From NCBI RefSeq assembly GCF_002056795.1, contig NZ_CP020104.1, forward strand, positions 4,349,501-4,413,500: a stretch of DNA of 64,000 nt. The letters run 5' to 3'. The stretch comes from Spirosoma aerolatum (lineage in GTDB: Bacteria > Bacteroidota > Bacteroidia > Cytophagales > Spirosomataceae). The notes beneath the pieces are model-generated. The model was not told the DNA's origin. It was given only the letters and a program-made list of their open reading frames with translations, and searched no databases. Position numbers and translations under genes: made by a program. This document shows positions 53,595 to 62,452 of this stretch, one piece after another (the first letter of the stretch is position 1; the number at the start of each line of letters is the position of its first letter).

Positions 53595-54026
53595 ATGATT
53601 GATTTTCGAAAGGTCATCCGAAGTTTTGGGTTTGCCGGACAGGGCATTCTGGACCTGTTCCGTTTCGAGAACAACGCCAAAGTGCATCTATTGGTAGCCG
53701 GACTGGTTTTGGCAGGAGGTTTTTGGGTTCATCTAACTCATATCGAATGGACCATTATCCTGACCCAAATTGGCCTGGTGTGGGCGGCAGAGGCCTTTAA
53801 TACGGCCATCGAAAAATTGTGCGACTTTGTTTCACCGGGTATCCATCCGAAAATCAAAGCAATCAAAGACCTTTCATCCGGCGCGGTGCTGATCGTGGTT
53901 ATTGCTGCCGTACTCGTTGGTATTATTATTTTTGGTAGCCATCTGCTCGATGGCTTCTTAAGCATGTCAAGCAGACCCAAGCCTTTGTTTTCTATTTCGT
54001 TCGACCCAAATTTGGCCGGATTCTAA
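53595..54026 (+). CDS. dgkA: Diacylglycerol/undecaprenol kinase (DgkA family)
   Basis: A 143-residue membrane kinase of the DgkA family with three helices (about 32-47, 52-70, 92-115). The catalytic stretch is AAEAFNTAIEKLCD, with Glu66, Asn69 and Glu73, and the preceding ARFENNAKVH motif is partly present (LFRFENNAKVHL). In Gram-negatives the enzyme recycles diacylglycerol; in Gram-positives it phosphorylates undecaprenol; the substrate here is open. No partner gene is apparent. Confidence 0.88.
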   Translation: MIDFRKVIRSFGFAGQGILDLFRFENNAKVHLLVAGLVLAGGFWVHLTHIEWTIILTQIGLVWAAEAFNTAIEKLCDFVSPGIHPKIKAIKDLSSGAVLIVVIAAVLVGIIIFGSHLLDGFLSMSSRPKPLFSISFDPNLAGF

Positions 54027-54095
54027 CTAAAAGCCTATAGTTTATAACCCCTATTCCTGGTATCCAATCTTTACGTTTCTGACTCATACGTAGCC

Positions 54096-54767
54096 ATGCA
54101 CGAATCCCGCGAACATCTGCAAACCCTATCGGAGATCCGCTTATTAATGGAGCGGTCTTCCAAATTTCTGTCGCTGAGTGGTTTATCGGGCGTATCAGCC
54201 GGGGTAATTGCACTCGGAGGAGCGGCTGTTGTTTATACACGATTACGCACGGGTCTGTTTACGACAATAGGGTCATACGATTCGCTACCGGGCAATCCCG
54301 TCAATCAACACGATATCAGGCAGTTTCTAATAACCGTAGCCCTTAGTGTATTGGCATTGGCACTGGCATCAGGCACGTATTTTACCGTTCGTAAAGCCAG
54401 GCGTCAGGGGTTAACCGTCTGGAATCAACCGTCGAAACGGTTGTTGTGGGCCATGATTGTGCCCCTGGCAACAGGCGGTGTATTTTGTCTGGCGTTACTG
54501 TATTATAACCTGATTTGGCTATCTTTTCCGGCAACGCTCATTTTTTACGGGCTGGCCCTGCTCAACGGGAGCAAATATACCCTGCGCGACGTTGAATCGT
54601 TAGCCTACTGCGAAATTGCTCTCGGCTTACTTTCCTTGTTCTGGCCAGGTTATAACCTGCTGACCTGGGCTATTGGATTTGGCCTGTTGCATATTGCCTA
54701 TGGCTTAGCCATGTATTATAAATACGAACGTACTCCCCATGAAGAACGACCTGCTGGCTCAGTTTAA
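54096..54767 (+). CDS. Polytopic membrane protein linked to a winged-helix regulator
   Basis: A 223-residue hypothetical protein with about five to six membrane helices (near 30-48, 83-104, 124-145, 148-168, 181-205). It starts with HESREHLQTLSEIRLLMERSSKFLSLSGLSGV, a helical cytoplasmic N-terminus. Its last 29 bases overlap the start of a winged-helix regulator gene, as in many Bacteroidota pairs, so the two are translationally coupled. Function unknown. Confidence 0.7.
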   Translation: MHESREHLQTLSEIRLLMERSSKFLSLSGLSGVSAGVIALGGAAVVYTRLRTGLFTTIGSYDSLPGNPVNQHDIRQFLITVALSVLALALASGTYFTVRKARRQGLTVWNQPSKRLLWAMIVPLATGGVFCLALLYYNLIWLSFPATLIFYGLALLNGSKYTLRDVESLAYCEIALGLLSLFWPGYNLLTWAIGFGLLHIAYGLAMYYKYERTPHEERPAGSV

Positions 54768-55038
54768 CAAAGCTTTTGAAAGCAAAGCGCGGCTGAGTAT
54801 TATGTCGGTCCTGATGGTCAATGAATCACTGAGTTTCAACGCGCTAAAAGAATTACTTAGTTTAACCGATGGCAACCTCGCCACGCACCTCCGTGCGCTG
54901 GAAGACGCGGGTTATGTGCTGGTACAGAAACAGTTTGTTGGTCGCAAACCCAACACCACCTATTCAGCTACCTCAGCCGGTCAGCAAGCGTTTACTGATC
55001 ACCTGAACGCCCTGGAAGCATTTATTAAGAACATGTAG
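54739..55038 (+). CDS. Winged-helix transcriptional regulator
   Basis: A 99-residue DNA-binding protein: RLSIMSVLMVNESLSFNALKELLSLTDGNLATHLRALEDAGYVLVQKQFVGRKPNTTYSATSAGQQAF, a MarR/ArsR-like winged helix (HTH_27 type). Such small regulators usually pair with a membrane protein encoded alongside, here overlapping by 29 bases. Target genes unknown, but self-control of the pair is plausible. Confidence 0.85.
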   Translation: MKNDLLAQFNKAFESKARLSIMSVLMVNESLSFNALKELLSLTDGNLATHLRALEDAGYVLVQKQFVGRKPNTTYSATSAGQQAFTDHLNALEAFIKNM

Positions 55039-55181
55039 AAGCTTGCTGATCAGTTATTGGTTATTCGTACGGGTAAACATTACCTCTGTGAAGCCCTTTA
55101 TACCAGTATCAGGTATTGACAGAAGCATCTCAGCACCTATTCAAAGGATCGCCTATGCGTATGCAGTGGGGCTTAAAAACA

Positions 55182-55217
55182 CAACTTCCCAAACGTGTCA
55201 ACACAGTTGGGAGGTTG
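55182..55217. terminator. Hairpin after the winged-helix regulator gene
   Basis: CAACTTCCCAA (55182-55192) pairs with TTGGGAGGTTG (55207-55217) with one G-T pair. It lies between convergent genes, 144 bases after one stop and 19 bases before the other. Confidence 0.5.
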
Positions 55218-55235
55218 AATCAACCAGAACACGGT

Positions 55236-55934
55236 TTACTGTGCAGTATTGAAGTCAGCATCTTTTAGTCCTTTGTTCACTTTGACATTATCGACCGACA
55301 TGGTCATTGGCCCTCGCGGTGATTGCTGCATGAGCGTCATGGGAAATTTGATCCCGTTAGCGTCTTTATAATCAGAATAGACCGTCGTCATTTCCCCCTG
55401 CTGCGTTTTGGTCGTCGACTGTACTTTCAGGCCCGTTGCGGTGTCAAAATTATCCGTCCAGGTGGCGCCCCCATCGGCCGTTGAATGACTTAGTTTATAG
55501 GTGTCTTTCCCATCCACTTTTTCGGTACCCACTACTGCACTTTTTACCCCATTTTCGGTATAGTGCAGCTCAGGGAAAAGTGTATTCATAACCACCATCT
55601 GTTTAGCCATGGGTCCATCCAGGGTGCGACTTCCCTGCATCCCTCCCATTACGACCTTGTCCCCATCGCTGGTTTGCTTCATGACCTCCATGCCATTGGC
55701 ATTAATAACCATCGAGAATTTGTTCGGCAGTTTTTGCTTTCGGGTCATGATAATGGCATTCCCATTCATCTCCGACGACATATTGGTGGTCAGATCGGTT
55801 ACTTTCATCAGTGCGTCTTTTCCGCCGATAGCGGCAATGTACTTATCCATGATTTCTTCGGCGGTTGGTGTCGATTGAGCCAGCAAGGTTTGCCAACTCA
55901 GCAGGAAGGCTACAATAAGTCCTGTTTTTCTCAT
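55236..55934 (-). CDS. Exported LolA-like outer membrane protein of unknown function
   Basis: A 232-residue protein with signal peptide (MRKTGLIVAFLLSWQTLLAQ). The mature part starts TAEEIMDKYIAAIGGKDALMKVTDL, a pattern frequent in Bacteroidota proteins that resemble the LolA/LppX lipid-binding beta fold, and ends with KVNKGLKDADFNTAQ. A lipid carrier or sorting role is only an inference. Single gene. Confidence 0.72.
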   Translation of the reverse strand: MRKTGLIVAFLLSWQTLLAQSTPTAEEIMDKYIAAIGGKDALMKVTDLTTNMSSEMNGNAIIMTRKQKLPNKFSMVINANGMEVMKQTSDGDKVVMGGMQGSRTLDGPMAKQMVVMNTLFPELHYTENGVKSAVVGTEKVDGKDTYKLSHSTADGGATWTDNFDTATGLKVQSTTKTQQGEMTTVYSDYKDANGIKFPMTLMQQSPRGPMTMSVDNVKVNKGLKDADFNTAQ

Positions 55935-56032
55935 GATTATTTACATTTTATCCTATCAAAGGTACTATATGAAGAAGTAAACATCAAGTATACAACATGC
56001 TTTGCGCACAAAACTTTTCCCCTTATCAGCTA

Positions 56033-57319
56033 CTAATCTGACAAGGCAAATCCAGCGAGATACACCAAAGCGCCAGCCACATAGCCGATTAGTGCCAACC
56101 AACTTATTTTTCGTAAATACCAGCCAAATGAAAGACGCTCCATGCCCATCACAGCCACCCCTGCAGCCGAACCAATCACCAGCAGACTTCCTCCTGTACC
56201 AGCACAGTAGGCCAGGAACTCCCAAAGTTTAGCATCGACCGGATACGTTTGTAAATCGTACATACCCATAGCGGCTGCTACGATGGGCACATTATCGACC
56301 ACTGCTGAAACGATCCCTATCAGGAACACAATTGCATCCAGATTACCTACTGTCTTATTTAAGGATTCAGCCAATGTATGTAGGATAGAAGTAGCCTCAA
56401 GGGCCCCTACCGCCAGTAGTATTCCCAGAAAAAACAGAATACTTGACGCATCAATCCGGCTTAACGCATGTGCCGCCGTAAACTTTTTCCGTTCCGATTC
56501 ATCTTTGTCACTATGTAACACTTCAGATACAACCCATATCAATCCTAAAACCAGCATCATACCCATGTATGGAGGCAGGTGAGTCAATGTTTTGAAAATC
56601 GGGACAAACAGCATCCCACCCAACCCAACAGCCAACATGATCCGTCGATCGCGACGCGCAATGGGTGTTACATACGGTCGACTAATGCCCTGCGATGAGG
56701 ATTTAATTTCTACCTTCGGCTGCAATCGGGTCAGTAATACCAAGGGCACAACCATCGATACAAGGCTGGGCAGGAATAAACCCTGAATAATGGACAGAGT
56801 CGTCACTTGCCCTCCAATCCAGAGCATTGTGGTGGTTACATCGCCAATAGGCGACCAGGCTCCTCCAGCATTTGAGGCTACAATGATCATTCCGGCCATA
56901 ATATGCCGTTGTTCTGTATTTCGTATCAGTTTTCGGGTAACCGATACCATCACAATAGCCGTTGTCAGATTATCCAGCAATGCTGACAAGAAAAATGCGA
57001 TCAAACTGATTATCCAGAGTAAAGTGCGTATACTTCGAGTAGCAATTCGATCGGTAATAAGCGTAAATCCATCATGAGCATCAATCAATTCGACAACGGT
57101 CATGGCTCCCAGCAGAAAGAACAGAATTTCGGAAATAGTCGATAAATGGTGGCTGAGTTGCTCGCCAACTAATTCATTATTATCGCTCATCAACGCATAA
57201 GCCGTCCAGCAAATGATGCCCGTAATAAGGGCTGTTGCAGTTTTGTTGAGCCGAATTGAATGTTCAAGCGTGATTAAAATGTAGCCGGTTACAAAGAGGA
57301 GTATTAACAGAGTTGACAT
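56033..57319 (-). CDS. nhaD: Na+/H+ antiporter NhaD
   Basis: A 428-residue NhaD-type sodium/proton antiporter of the ion transporter (ArsB/NhaD) superfamily, with about eleven membrane helices. Family patterns include LDNLTTAIVMVSVTRKLI, ASNAGGAWSPIGDVTTTMLWIGGQVT and the C-terminal DNVPIVAAAMGMY and YCAGTGGSLLVIGSAAGVAVMGM. It exports Na+ in exchange for protons. Convergent arrangement places the second antiporter gene at 57.8 kb close by on the same strand. Confidence 0.92.
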   Translation of the reverse strand: MSTLLILLFVTGYILITLEHSIRLNKTATALITGIICWTAYALMSDNNELVGEQLSHHLSTISEILFFLLGAMTVVELIDAHDGFTLITDRIATRSIRTLLWIISLIAFFLSALLDNLTTAIVMVSVTRKLIRNTEQRHIMAGMIIVASNAGGAWSPIGDVTTTMLWIGGQVTTLSIIQGLFLPSLVSMVVPLVLLTRLQPKVEIKSSSQGISRPYVTPIARRDRRIMLAVGLGGMLFVPIFKTLTHLPPYMGMMLVLGLIWVVSEVLHSDKDESERKKFTAAHALSRIDASSILFFLGILLAVGALEATSILHTLAESLNKTVGNLDAIVFLIGIVSAVVDNVPIVAAAMGMYDLQTYPVDAKLWEFLAYCAGTGGSLLVIGSAAGVAVMGMERLSFGWYLRKISWLALIGYVAGALVYLAGFALSD

Positions 57320-57444
57320 TATGTACTGTTTTTAGTAGATGCATGCTGGGCCATGCGTTGAAAACCAGCCTAAAACACGTACTTTTTGAACCTTTCTGAA
57401 TGCTTTTGTGCTCATCATTGTTCGGTTACCATAAACGTACGTAT

Positions 57445-57771
57445 ATGTTTATCGTTCGCTTCTCGTTTATGCGGGCCGACGGTATGGCCTTGTTTCCATT
57501 TATATTAGTAAAGCGGCCTAATCCGGGTCCAACATTGCTTAATCATGAGCAGATTCATCTCCGTCAACAGGCCGAACTTGGTATACTTCCCTTTTATCTC
57601 TGGTATGTAATCGAGTATCTAATCCGTCGATTTCAGTATCGGGATCATTATACGGCTTACAGAAATATCAGTTTCGAACGGGAAGCCTTTGCCAACGATC
57701 AGAACCTAACGTATTTACCGAATCGTCCCTTCTGGCAATTCTGGCACTATTTGACGAATGATGCGCTATAA
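57445..57771 (+). CDS. Hypothetical HExxH zinc peptidase-like protein
   Basis: A 108-residue protein (from ATG 57445; 57400 gives 15 more residues). It carries HEQIH (34-38), a thermolysin-like zinc motif, and downstream FEREAFAND near 75-83 that could supply the third ligand. There is a hydrophobic start and a helical middle (LRQQAELGILPFYLWYVIEYLIRRF). The protein resembles small Bacteroidota HExxH proteins of unknown role. Its stop is back to back with the antiporter stop on the opposite strand (57766-57771). Confidence 0.7.
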   Translation: MFIVRFSFMRADGMALFPFILVKRPNPGPTLLNHEQIHLRQQAELGILPFYLWYVIEYLIRRFQYRDHYTAYRNISFEREAFANDQNLTYLPNRPFWQFWHYLTNDAL

Positions 57772-58950
57772 TTTATAGTTCATTAATCGCCTATTGCCCA
57801 GGATACCAATCGTTGCGACTAAGGACGAGAATACAACGACCAGAACCGGGATACCCTCCCGAAAGCCGACCAGTCGGAGGTCGTCAGGAATATTCAGATA
57901 GAGTAGTATCGTGATCAGGCCACGGGGAGCAATCCAGAGCAAGGGTGTCAGTTCGCCCTGATACGTTACCCGAAGGGTGACCCAGCGCCAGCCAATAATT
58001 ACCCCAACAAACAATACACTCACCACCAGCGCATCGATGTCGATTAAACTCCGAGGCACAGCAGCATAGCCCAATAGTAAGTAAAAGAATGTCCGTACCA
58101 CAAAAGCGCCTTCAGCAGCCAGGCTTTTAAGCTGGTCAAGCTCTTTTTCAAACAAATCGTTTTTCAAAATCTGGCTCAGCCGCCCGCGAATGAACAGATC
58201 AGTATTATTCAGAAAGAGACCAAAGATCAGGATGAGCAGCAACGACGACAGATGATTGATTTCGGCCAGTGCATAGACCAGAAACAGCACCGAAATAATG
58301 GGCAGGAATTTGATGCGGTGATTGATTCGGCTAATCAGATAAAGAAGTAAAAAGCAGCAGCCCAGCGAAATCAGGGCCATTGCCAGCGTATCGCGTGTAA
58401 ACGACCAGACTGCACCCAGCAACGAGCTTCGGCTTAGCAACAGAAAGTTGTAAGCCATAATACCCAGGATACTCGCAAAGGCCGACTCATAAACCGCGTA
58501 CTCCTGCTGACCGCCCGTTAGTTTGGCAACGGTCTGTACAGTTACAGTGCTGCTAACGATAGATAACGGTAGGGCGGCAATCAGGCAATGATAAAATGAA
58601 TCGTTCAGGAGCAGATACAACATACTGGCCATCAGGAGGGTCCCCCCAATAATAGCCATCAACGATGCCAGAAGTGTTCGTCGAATAACGCTCAGTCGCT
58701 CCGTATGAAGCTCCAGATCGAGTCCTCCTTCCAGCACAATCAGAATCAGCCCAAGTGTACCCAGGGTCGGTAAGATGGTGGCTACATAGGGAACCTGCAC
58801 ATTAAAGTAGTCGGTTGCCTGCTTGGTCAGCATACCCAGCAGTAACAGCAACATTACCGACGGGGTCTTGAATCGACTGCTGAACAAATCAAACGCATAC
58901 GAAATCAGTACCGACAAACTCAGAACTATAATCAGTATCGATGAGTCCAT
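57766..58950 (-). CDS. CPA1-type cation:proton antiporter
   Basis: A 394-residue Na+(K+)/H+ exchanger of the CPA family with about eleven helices: start DSSILIIVLSLSVLISYAFDLFSSRFKTPSVMLLLLLGML, the ESAFASILGIMAYN region in the middle in place of the usual ND or DD site, and RGLITILLYLN near the end. It has no C-terminal regulatory domain. Cell role: ion and pH balance. A palindrome with GAAAGAG units precedes the gene. Confidence 0.88.
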   Translation of the reverse strand: MDSSILIIVLSLSVLISYAFDLFSSRFKTPSVMLLLLLGMLTKQATDYFNVQVPYVATILPTLGTLGLILIVLEGGLDLELHTERLSVIRRTLLASLMAIIGGTLLMASMLYLLLNDSFYHCLIAALPLSIVSSTVTVQTVAKLTGGQQEYAVYESAFASILGIMAYNFLLLSRSSLLGAVWSFTRDTLAMALISLGCCFLLLYLISRINHRIKFLPIISVLFLVYALAEINHLSSLLLILIFGLFLNNTDLFIRGRLSQILKNDLFEKELDQLKSLAAEGAFVVRTFFYLLLGYAAVPRSLIDIDALVVSVLFVGVIIGWRWVTLRVTYQGELTPLLWIAPRGLITILLYLNIPDDLRLVGFREGIPVLVVVFSSLVATIGILGNRRLMNYKL

Positions 58951-59041
58951 ACGTGAAAGCGTGAAAGAATGAAAGAGCGAAGTAACGTAATAAAGCTTTC
59001 GACAACTTTTCGCTCTTTCACTCTTTCATTCTTTCGCTCAT
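58951..59041. repeat. Quasi-palindrome with GAAAGAG/GAATGAAAG units
   Basis: The left arm (58951-58981: GTGAAAGCGTGAAAGAATG and onward) and the right arm (59008-59041: CGCTCTTTCACTCTTTCATTCT and onward, shortened here) pair with a perfect core GAAAGAATGAAAGAG. It fills the gap between two co-directional genes and has the same units as 26933-27018 and 31066-31182. Confidence 0.75.
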
Positions 59042-59047
59042 TAATAA

Positions 59048-59938
59048 TTATTTTCTGGCGTAATAATAAAGGTTCACAGAAGCCGCATTGGCTCGTTCGC
59101 TGATGGTAAAAAAGCCTTTGTTATCCTTATCGAAACACACGGCTTCCCCCTGTGGCTCCAGCCGAACCGTTAGCTGGCGCGATGTACCGTATTGCAATGC
59201 ATCCGCAATGGATTGCCCGCTATTACGCTTCCAGTAATACATCTGCGTGTAGGTGCGAACCAGTATCTCGCTGCCATCCGGCGAAATAGCCGCCGACGTG
59301 ACGTAATTGGCCAGTCCTCCCCCCCCAAATGAAGGTAGTTCGCCAAAGGCTGTCGCGACCGTTACCTCATTAATATTCTGTGGATACGGTAAACTGTAAA
59401 GCCGGACTTTCTCTTCACGCTTGGTGATGATGTAGATATCTTTGGTTCCAGGATCGACAAACATGGCTTCGGCATCGTGTGGGCCGTCAGGGTACCGAAA
59501 GTTGATCCGCTCAACGCCGGTTACAGTAGCCTGTACAGATGAAGGCTCAGGAAATCGATAAATGACGTAACCCGAATACTGAGCGTTGTTATCGCCAATA
59601 TCGCCAATGTATAAATAATTAGTACCGTCTTTAGGCCCTGGCCCGATTGACATCTCTTCCCAATCGCGGTTTGTAGAATTCGGTATGGTAATCTTGCCTT
59701 TTACTTTCCCATCATAGCCTAACAAGGCCAACTCACTGGGGCTTCCACTATCCTGCTCAATCCAGATAGAGCCGGGCTGAGTACGGCTGTCGACCATTCC
59801 CGAAGCCTCGTCAATTTGACCCGGTGTTACGGGTGCTTCGGTGGGTGTTGATGAAAATTGAGCGTCAAATACACTGGGAACGGTGAGCTTACAAGAAGCG
59901 AAGACCAACCCCAAAACCAGCAGAACGAAACTGCGCAT
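59048..59938 (-). CDS. Lipoprotein with a beta-propeller-like fold
   Basis: A 296-residue lipoprotein (lipobox FASC, Cys near 16). The rest is beta-rich, with blade-like repeats (NYLYIGDIGDNNAQYSGYVIYRF, PDGPHDAEAMFVDPGTKDIYIITKR, AISPDGSEILVRTYTQMYYWKR). It resembles secreted PE-PGRS-like or integral WD-type proteins of unknown role. I chose ATG 59938 at the signal peptide, not the upstream ATG 60025. Confidence 0.75.
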   Translation of the reverse strand: MRSFVLLVLGLVFASCKLTVPSVFDAQFSSTPTEAPVTPGQIDEASGMVDSRTQPGSIWIEQDSGSPSELALLGYDGKVKGKITIPNSTNRDWEEMSIGPGPKDGTNYLYIGDIGDNNAQYSGYVIYRFPEPSSVQATVTGVERINFRYPDGPHDAEAMFVDPGTKDIYIITKREEKVRLYSLPYPQNINEVTVATAFGELPSFGGGGLANYVTSAAISPDGSEILVRTYTQMYYWKRNSGQSIADALQYGTSRQLTVRLEPQGEAVCFDKDNKGFFTISERANAASVNLYYYARK

Positions 59939-60137
59939 GATATAGTCTGGTTGATTCGGTTGCCAATCTAACGAATTGGCGGACAAAAATGATGAACGCA
60001 CAGGAATAAAGCTATTGGGTTGCATGGAAACAGGGATTTATTCTAAAACCAGGCCGGAATACAGACAGGTCGTTAGTTTTTCGATACGCTATGCTTTTAG
60101 GAACGGGCTGCTCTCAACCATAACTCGCCCTATTTGT

Positions 60138-60779
60138 ATGAAAAATCGCATGACTTTTTTAGCAGCAACGCTTCTACTGGGCTTCTGCTTAAGTTTTACC
60201 ATTCGGCCAACGGCCGACGGCTGGGTTAGTATTTTCGACGGCAAGACATTCAACGGCTGGAAAGTCACCGAAGAAAGTCCAGGTACATTTACCATTCAGG
60301 ATGGGGCTATTGTCGTCAATGGCCCACGGGCACACCTGTTTTACGAAGGCCCTGTTCATAATCATAATTTCAAAAACTTCGAGTGGAAAGCCAGTGTCAA
60401 AACGATGCCCGGCTCCAACTCGGGTATGTTTATCCATACGGCTTATCAGCCATCGGGCTGGCCATCAAAAGGATACGAAATCCAGGTCAACCAAACCCAT
60501 ACCGACTGGCGGAAAACCGGAAGCGTTTATGGCGTTCAGGACGTAAAAGAGGTTTTTGTTAAAGACGACGAATGGTATACTGAACACATCATTGTGAATG
60601 GTAAAAAAGTGATCATCAAAGTCAATGACAAAGTGATCAACGATTATACCGAGCCCGACAGCATCAGCACGTCGTCTAAACCCAAAAAGCTCAGCATGGG
60701 GACCATTGCCTTACAAGGCCACGACCCAAAAAGCAAAGTGTATTACAAAGACATCATGATTAAAGTGCTGCCAGATTAA
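60138..60779 (+). CDS. Exported DUF1080 (3-keto-disaccharide hydrolase-like) protein
   Basis: A 213-residue exported protein: signal peptide, then DUF1080 (DGWVSIFDGKTFNGWKVTEE at the start; NFKNFEWKASVKTMPGSNSGMFIHT; GYEIQVNQTH; VKDDEWYTEHIIVNGKKVIIKVN). The family has a concanavalin-like fold, and members have been shown to hydrolyse 3-keto-glycosides. The substrate here is not known. I chose ATG 60138. A 30-bp perfect palindrome follows. Confidence 0.88.
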   Translation: MKNRMTFLAATLLLGFCLSFTIRPTADGWVSIFDGKTFNGWKVTEESPGTFTIQDGAIVVNGPRAHLFYEGPVHNHNFKNFEWKASVKTMPGSNSGMFIHTAYQPSGWPSKGYEIQVNQTHTDWRKTGSVYGVQDVKEVFVKDDEWYTEHIIVNGKKVIIKVNDKVINDYTEPDSISTSSKPKKLSMGTIALQGHDPKSKVYYKDIMIKVLPD

Positions 60780-60784
60780 CTGGC

Positions 60785-60850
60785 AAATAACAAAAGACAT
60801 GGGTCAGAGGGTAAGCCATTTTACCCTCTGACCCATGTCTTTTGTTATTT
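60785..60850. terminator. Perfect 30-bp palindrome between convergent genes
   Basis: 60785-60814 is perfectly complementary to 60821-60850, with a six-base loop GCCATT; the stem core is GGGTCAGAGGGTAA. It begins five bases past the DUF1080 stop and includes the stop codon of the opposite-strand SMP-30-like gene (60845-60847). This is the longest perfect stem in the window. Confidence 0.85.
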
Positions 60851-61831
60851 AAACTGCTGAATGCTGTATGCATTAGCCTGCAGTCGGCTGGGATCTTTGG
60901 CCGCTGCGGCCGCACTGACTTCATCGATCCGGGCATTCAACGTATAAATTTTATCGCCAACCAAGACATTCGTCGTGGCCTGGTCATAGCCTGTCTCATC
61001 GGTTTTGACCAGCGTGGCCGTCTTCCATCCATCCGTACTGCGCACCTGCGATACTTTATTACGGTTGTTTACTACGTATAAATCATTATTGTAGAGCAGC
61101 ATACCATCGCCATTTGGCAAGCTCACACCCGTTACTTCCGTTACTGTATTATCGTCCAGTTCAACTTTGAACAATTTACCCTCGTTGGATTTTACCACGA
61201 GCAGATACTTATCTGGATGATACACGATTCCATTTAAATTGATGCCCTGCGCACCTGAAAAAAGTGTCGACGTAACGGCCACCACCGCCTGTGTCGAATC
61301 GGCTGGCACCCTATAAATTACGGGTGCAAATGAATCCGTTATATAGGCGTTTCCATCGGCATCGAAAGCAATATCATTGGCAAAATGATTCGAGTCTGGC
61401 AACAAACTGGCCAGATTAATCTGACGCACTTTCTGTTTTGTAGCCAGATCATAGACAAATAGACCGGCCGTTTTAAGCGCTGTTTGCGCTGTACTTTTAA
61501 CCGAAACGCCCTGATCGCCGTTGCACACATACAATAGACCGTCACGCACTTTCATGCCAATGCTGCTAATCAGCTGTTTATCATCCGTTATCAGCTCTTC
61601 ATACCGACCGTTCTGATCAACGGTCCCGATTTTCCCCTGCGTTATCGAACTAACCAGGAATTTATCGATTGTAGGTGAGTACGTAATCCCTTCCGGATAC
61701 TGACGCGTAGCTGAAAAATCGATCCGCTGGGGGATCACCGGCGCGTCAAACTCTGGATCTGCAGAGTTACAGGCTGCTAAGCTAAATCCCACCAAAAGCA
61801 ACGTGGGAATCGAATAGGTGCGAGTTATCAT
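60845..61831 (-). CDS. SMP-30/gluconolaconase-like lipoprotein
   Basis: A 328-residue lipoprotein (signal peptide, lipobox LAAC) with a six-blade propeller resembling SMP-30/gluconolactonase/LRE proteins: YPEGITYSPTIDKFLVSS, GLLYVCNGDQGV, FANDIAFDADGNAYITDSFAPVIYRVP, GINLNGIVYHPDKYLLVVKSNEGKL. The catalytic metal ligands Glu, Asn and Asp of true lactonases are partly met (NDIAFD, NG). The role, probably carbohydrate-related or sensory, is not proven. Confidence 0.82.
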   Translation of the reverse strand: MITRTYSIPTLLLVGFSLAACNSADPEFDAPVIPQRIDFSATRQYPEGITYSPTIDKFLVSSITQGKIGTVDQNGRYEELITDDKQLISSIGMKVRDGLLYVCNGDQGVSVKSTAQTALKTAGLFVYDLATKQKVRQINLASLLPDSNHFANDIAFDADGNAYITDSFAPVIYRVPADSTQAVVAVTSTLFSGAQGINLNGIVYHPDKYLLVVKSNEGKLFKVELDDNTVTEVTGVSLPNGDGMLLYNNDLYVVNNRNKVSQVRSTDGWKTATLVKTDETGYDQATTNVLVGDKIYTLNARIDEVSAAAAAKDPSRLQANAYSIQQFK

Positions 61832-61972
61832 GGTAATCTTCGAGTGTGATATACTAACTATCTAATAGCTTTCTTGAGCCTAATGTTTAGCAAAAGGCTT
61901 AACCGGTCACTTATTGGCCGAAAACCATCCAGCCTGTTTTGTGTTTTAATTCTATACTAATTCTCTACCATT

Positions 61973-62338
61973 ATGAACCACATGACCACCCTAACCGAAG
62001 CCATGGATAAACTTCGGACTGAGGGCTATACCCATGAGTTTGGCCCCCGCAAAGATTTTCTGGAAGAAAAAAGTACCCAGACCAAACTAAAAAGTGAGGA
62101 TTTTCACGTCGATAAATTTTACCGATTTGAAGGTACTTCTGACCCTGGTGATGAAATGACATTGTACGCCATTACAGCTTCCAATGGTATGAAAGGTGTT
62201 TTCGTTGCTGCTCAGGGTACTTATTCGAATGAAGTGTCGCCCGAGTTAATGGCAAAATTTAACATCTCGGACCGCCATCATGTAACCACTACCGAAGGTT
62301 CGGTACAACCATTGGATCAACACGAGGCTCCGCACTAA
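61973..62338 (+). CDS. Small Bacteroidota protein of the 'phosphoribosylpyrophosphate synthetase'-labelled family
   Basis: A 121-residue cytoplasmic protein with the family start MTTLTEAMDKLRTEGYTHEF and middle SEDFHVDKFYRFEGTSDPGDEMTLYAI. In databases such proteins often carry the misleading name phosphoribosylpyrophosphate synthetase, although they are far too short for it. The function is unknown. It lies alone before a terminator and queA. Confidence 0.72.
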   Translation: MNHMTTLTEAMDKLRTEGYTHEFGPRKDFLEEKSTQTKLKSEDFHVDKFYRFEGTSDPGDEMTLYAITASNGMKGVFVAAQGTYSNEVSPELMAKFNISDRHHVTTTEGSVQPLDQHEAPH

Positions 62339-62367
62339 TCATTTCTCGGATATTTACAAGAAAAACT

Positions 62368-62392
62368 CCCGGAAGATGGTAAATTTTCCGGG
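62368..62392 (+). terminator. Intrinsic terminator before queA
   Basis: CCCGGAA (62368-62374) pairs with TTCCGGG (62386-62392), with A-run before and TTTTT after. It is 30 bases after the stop of the small gene. Confidence 0.8.
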
Positions 62393-62452
62393 TTTTTCAC
62401 TATATTTGCGGCCTTTACAAAAAACGCACCGTTCGTTCCGTGCTGATACACT

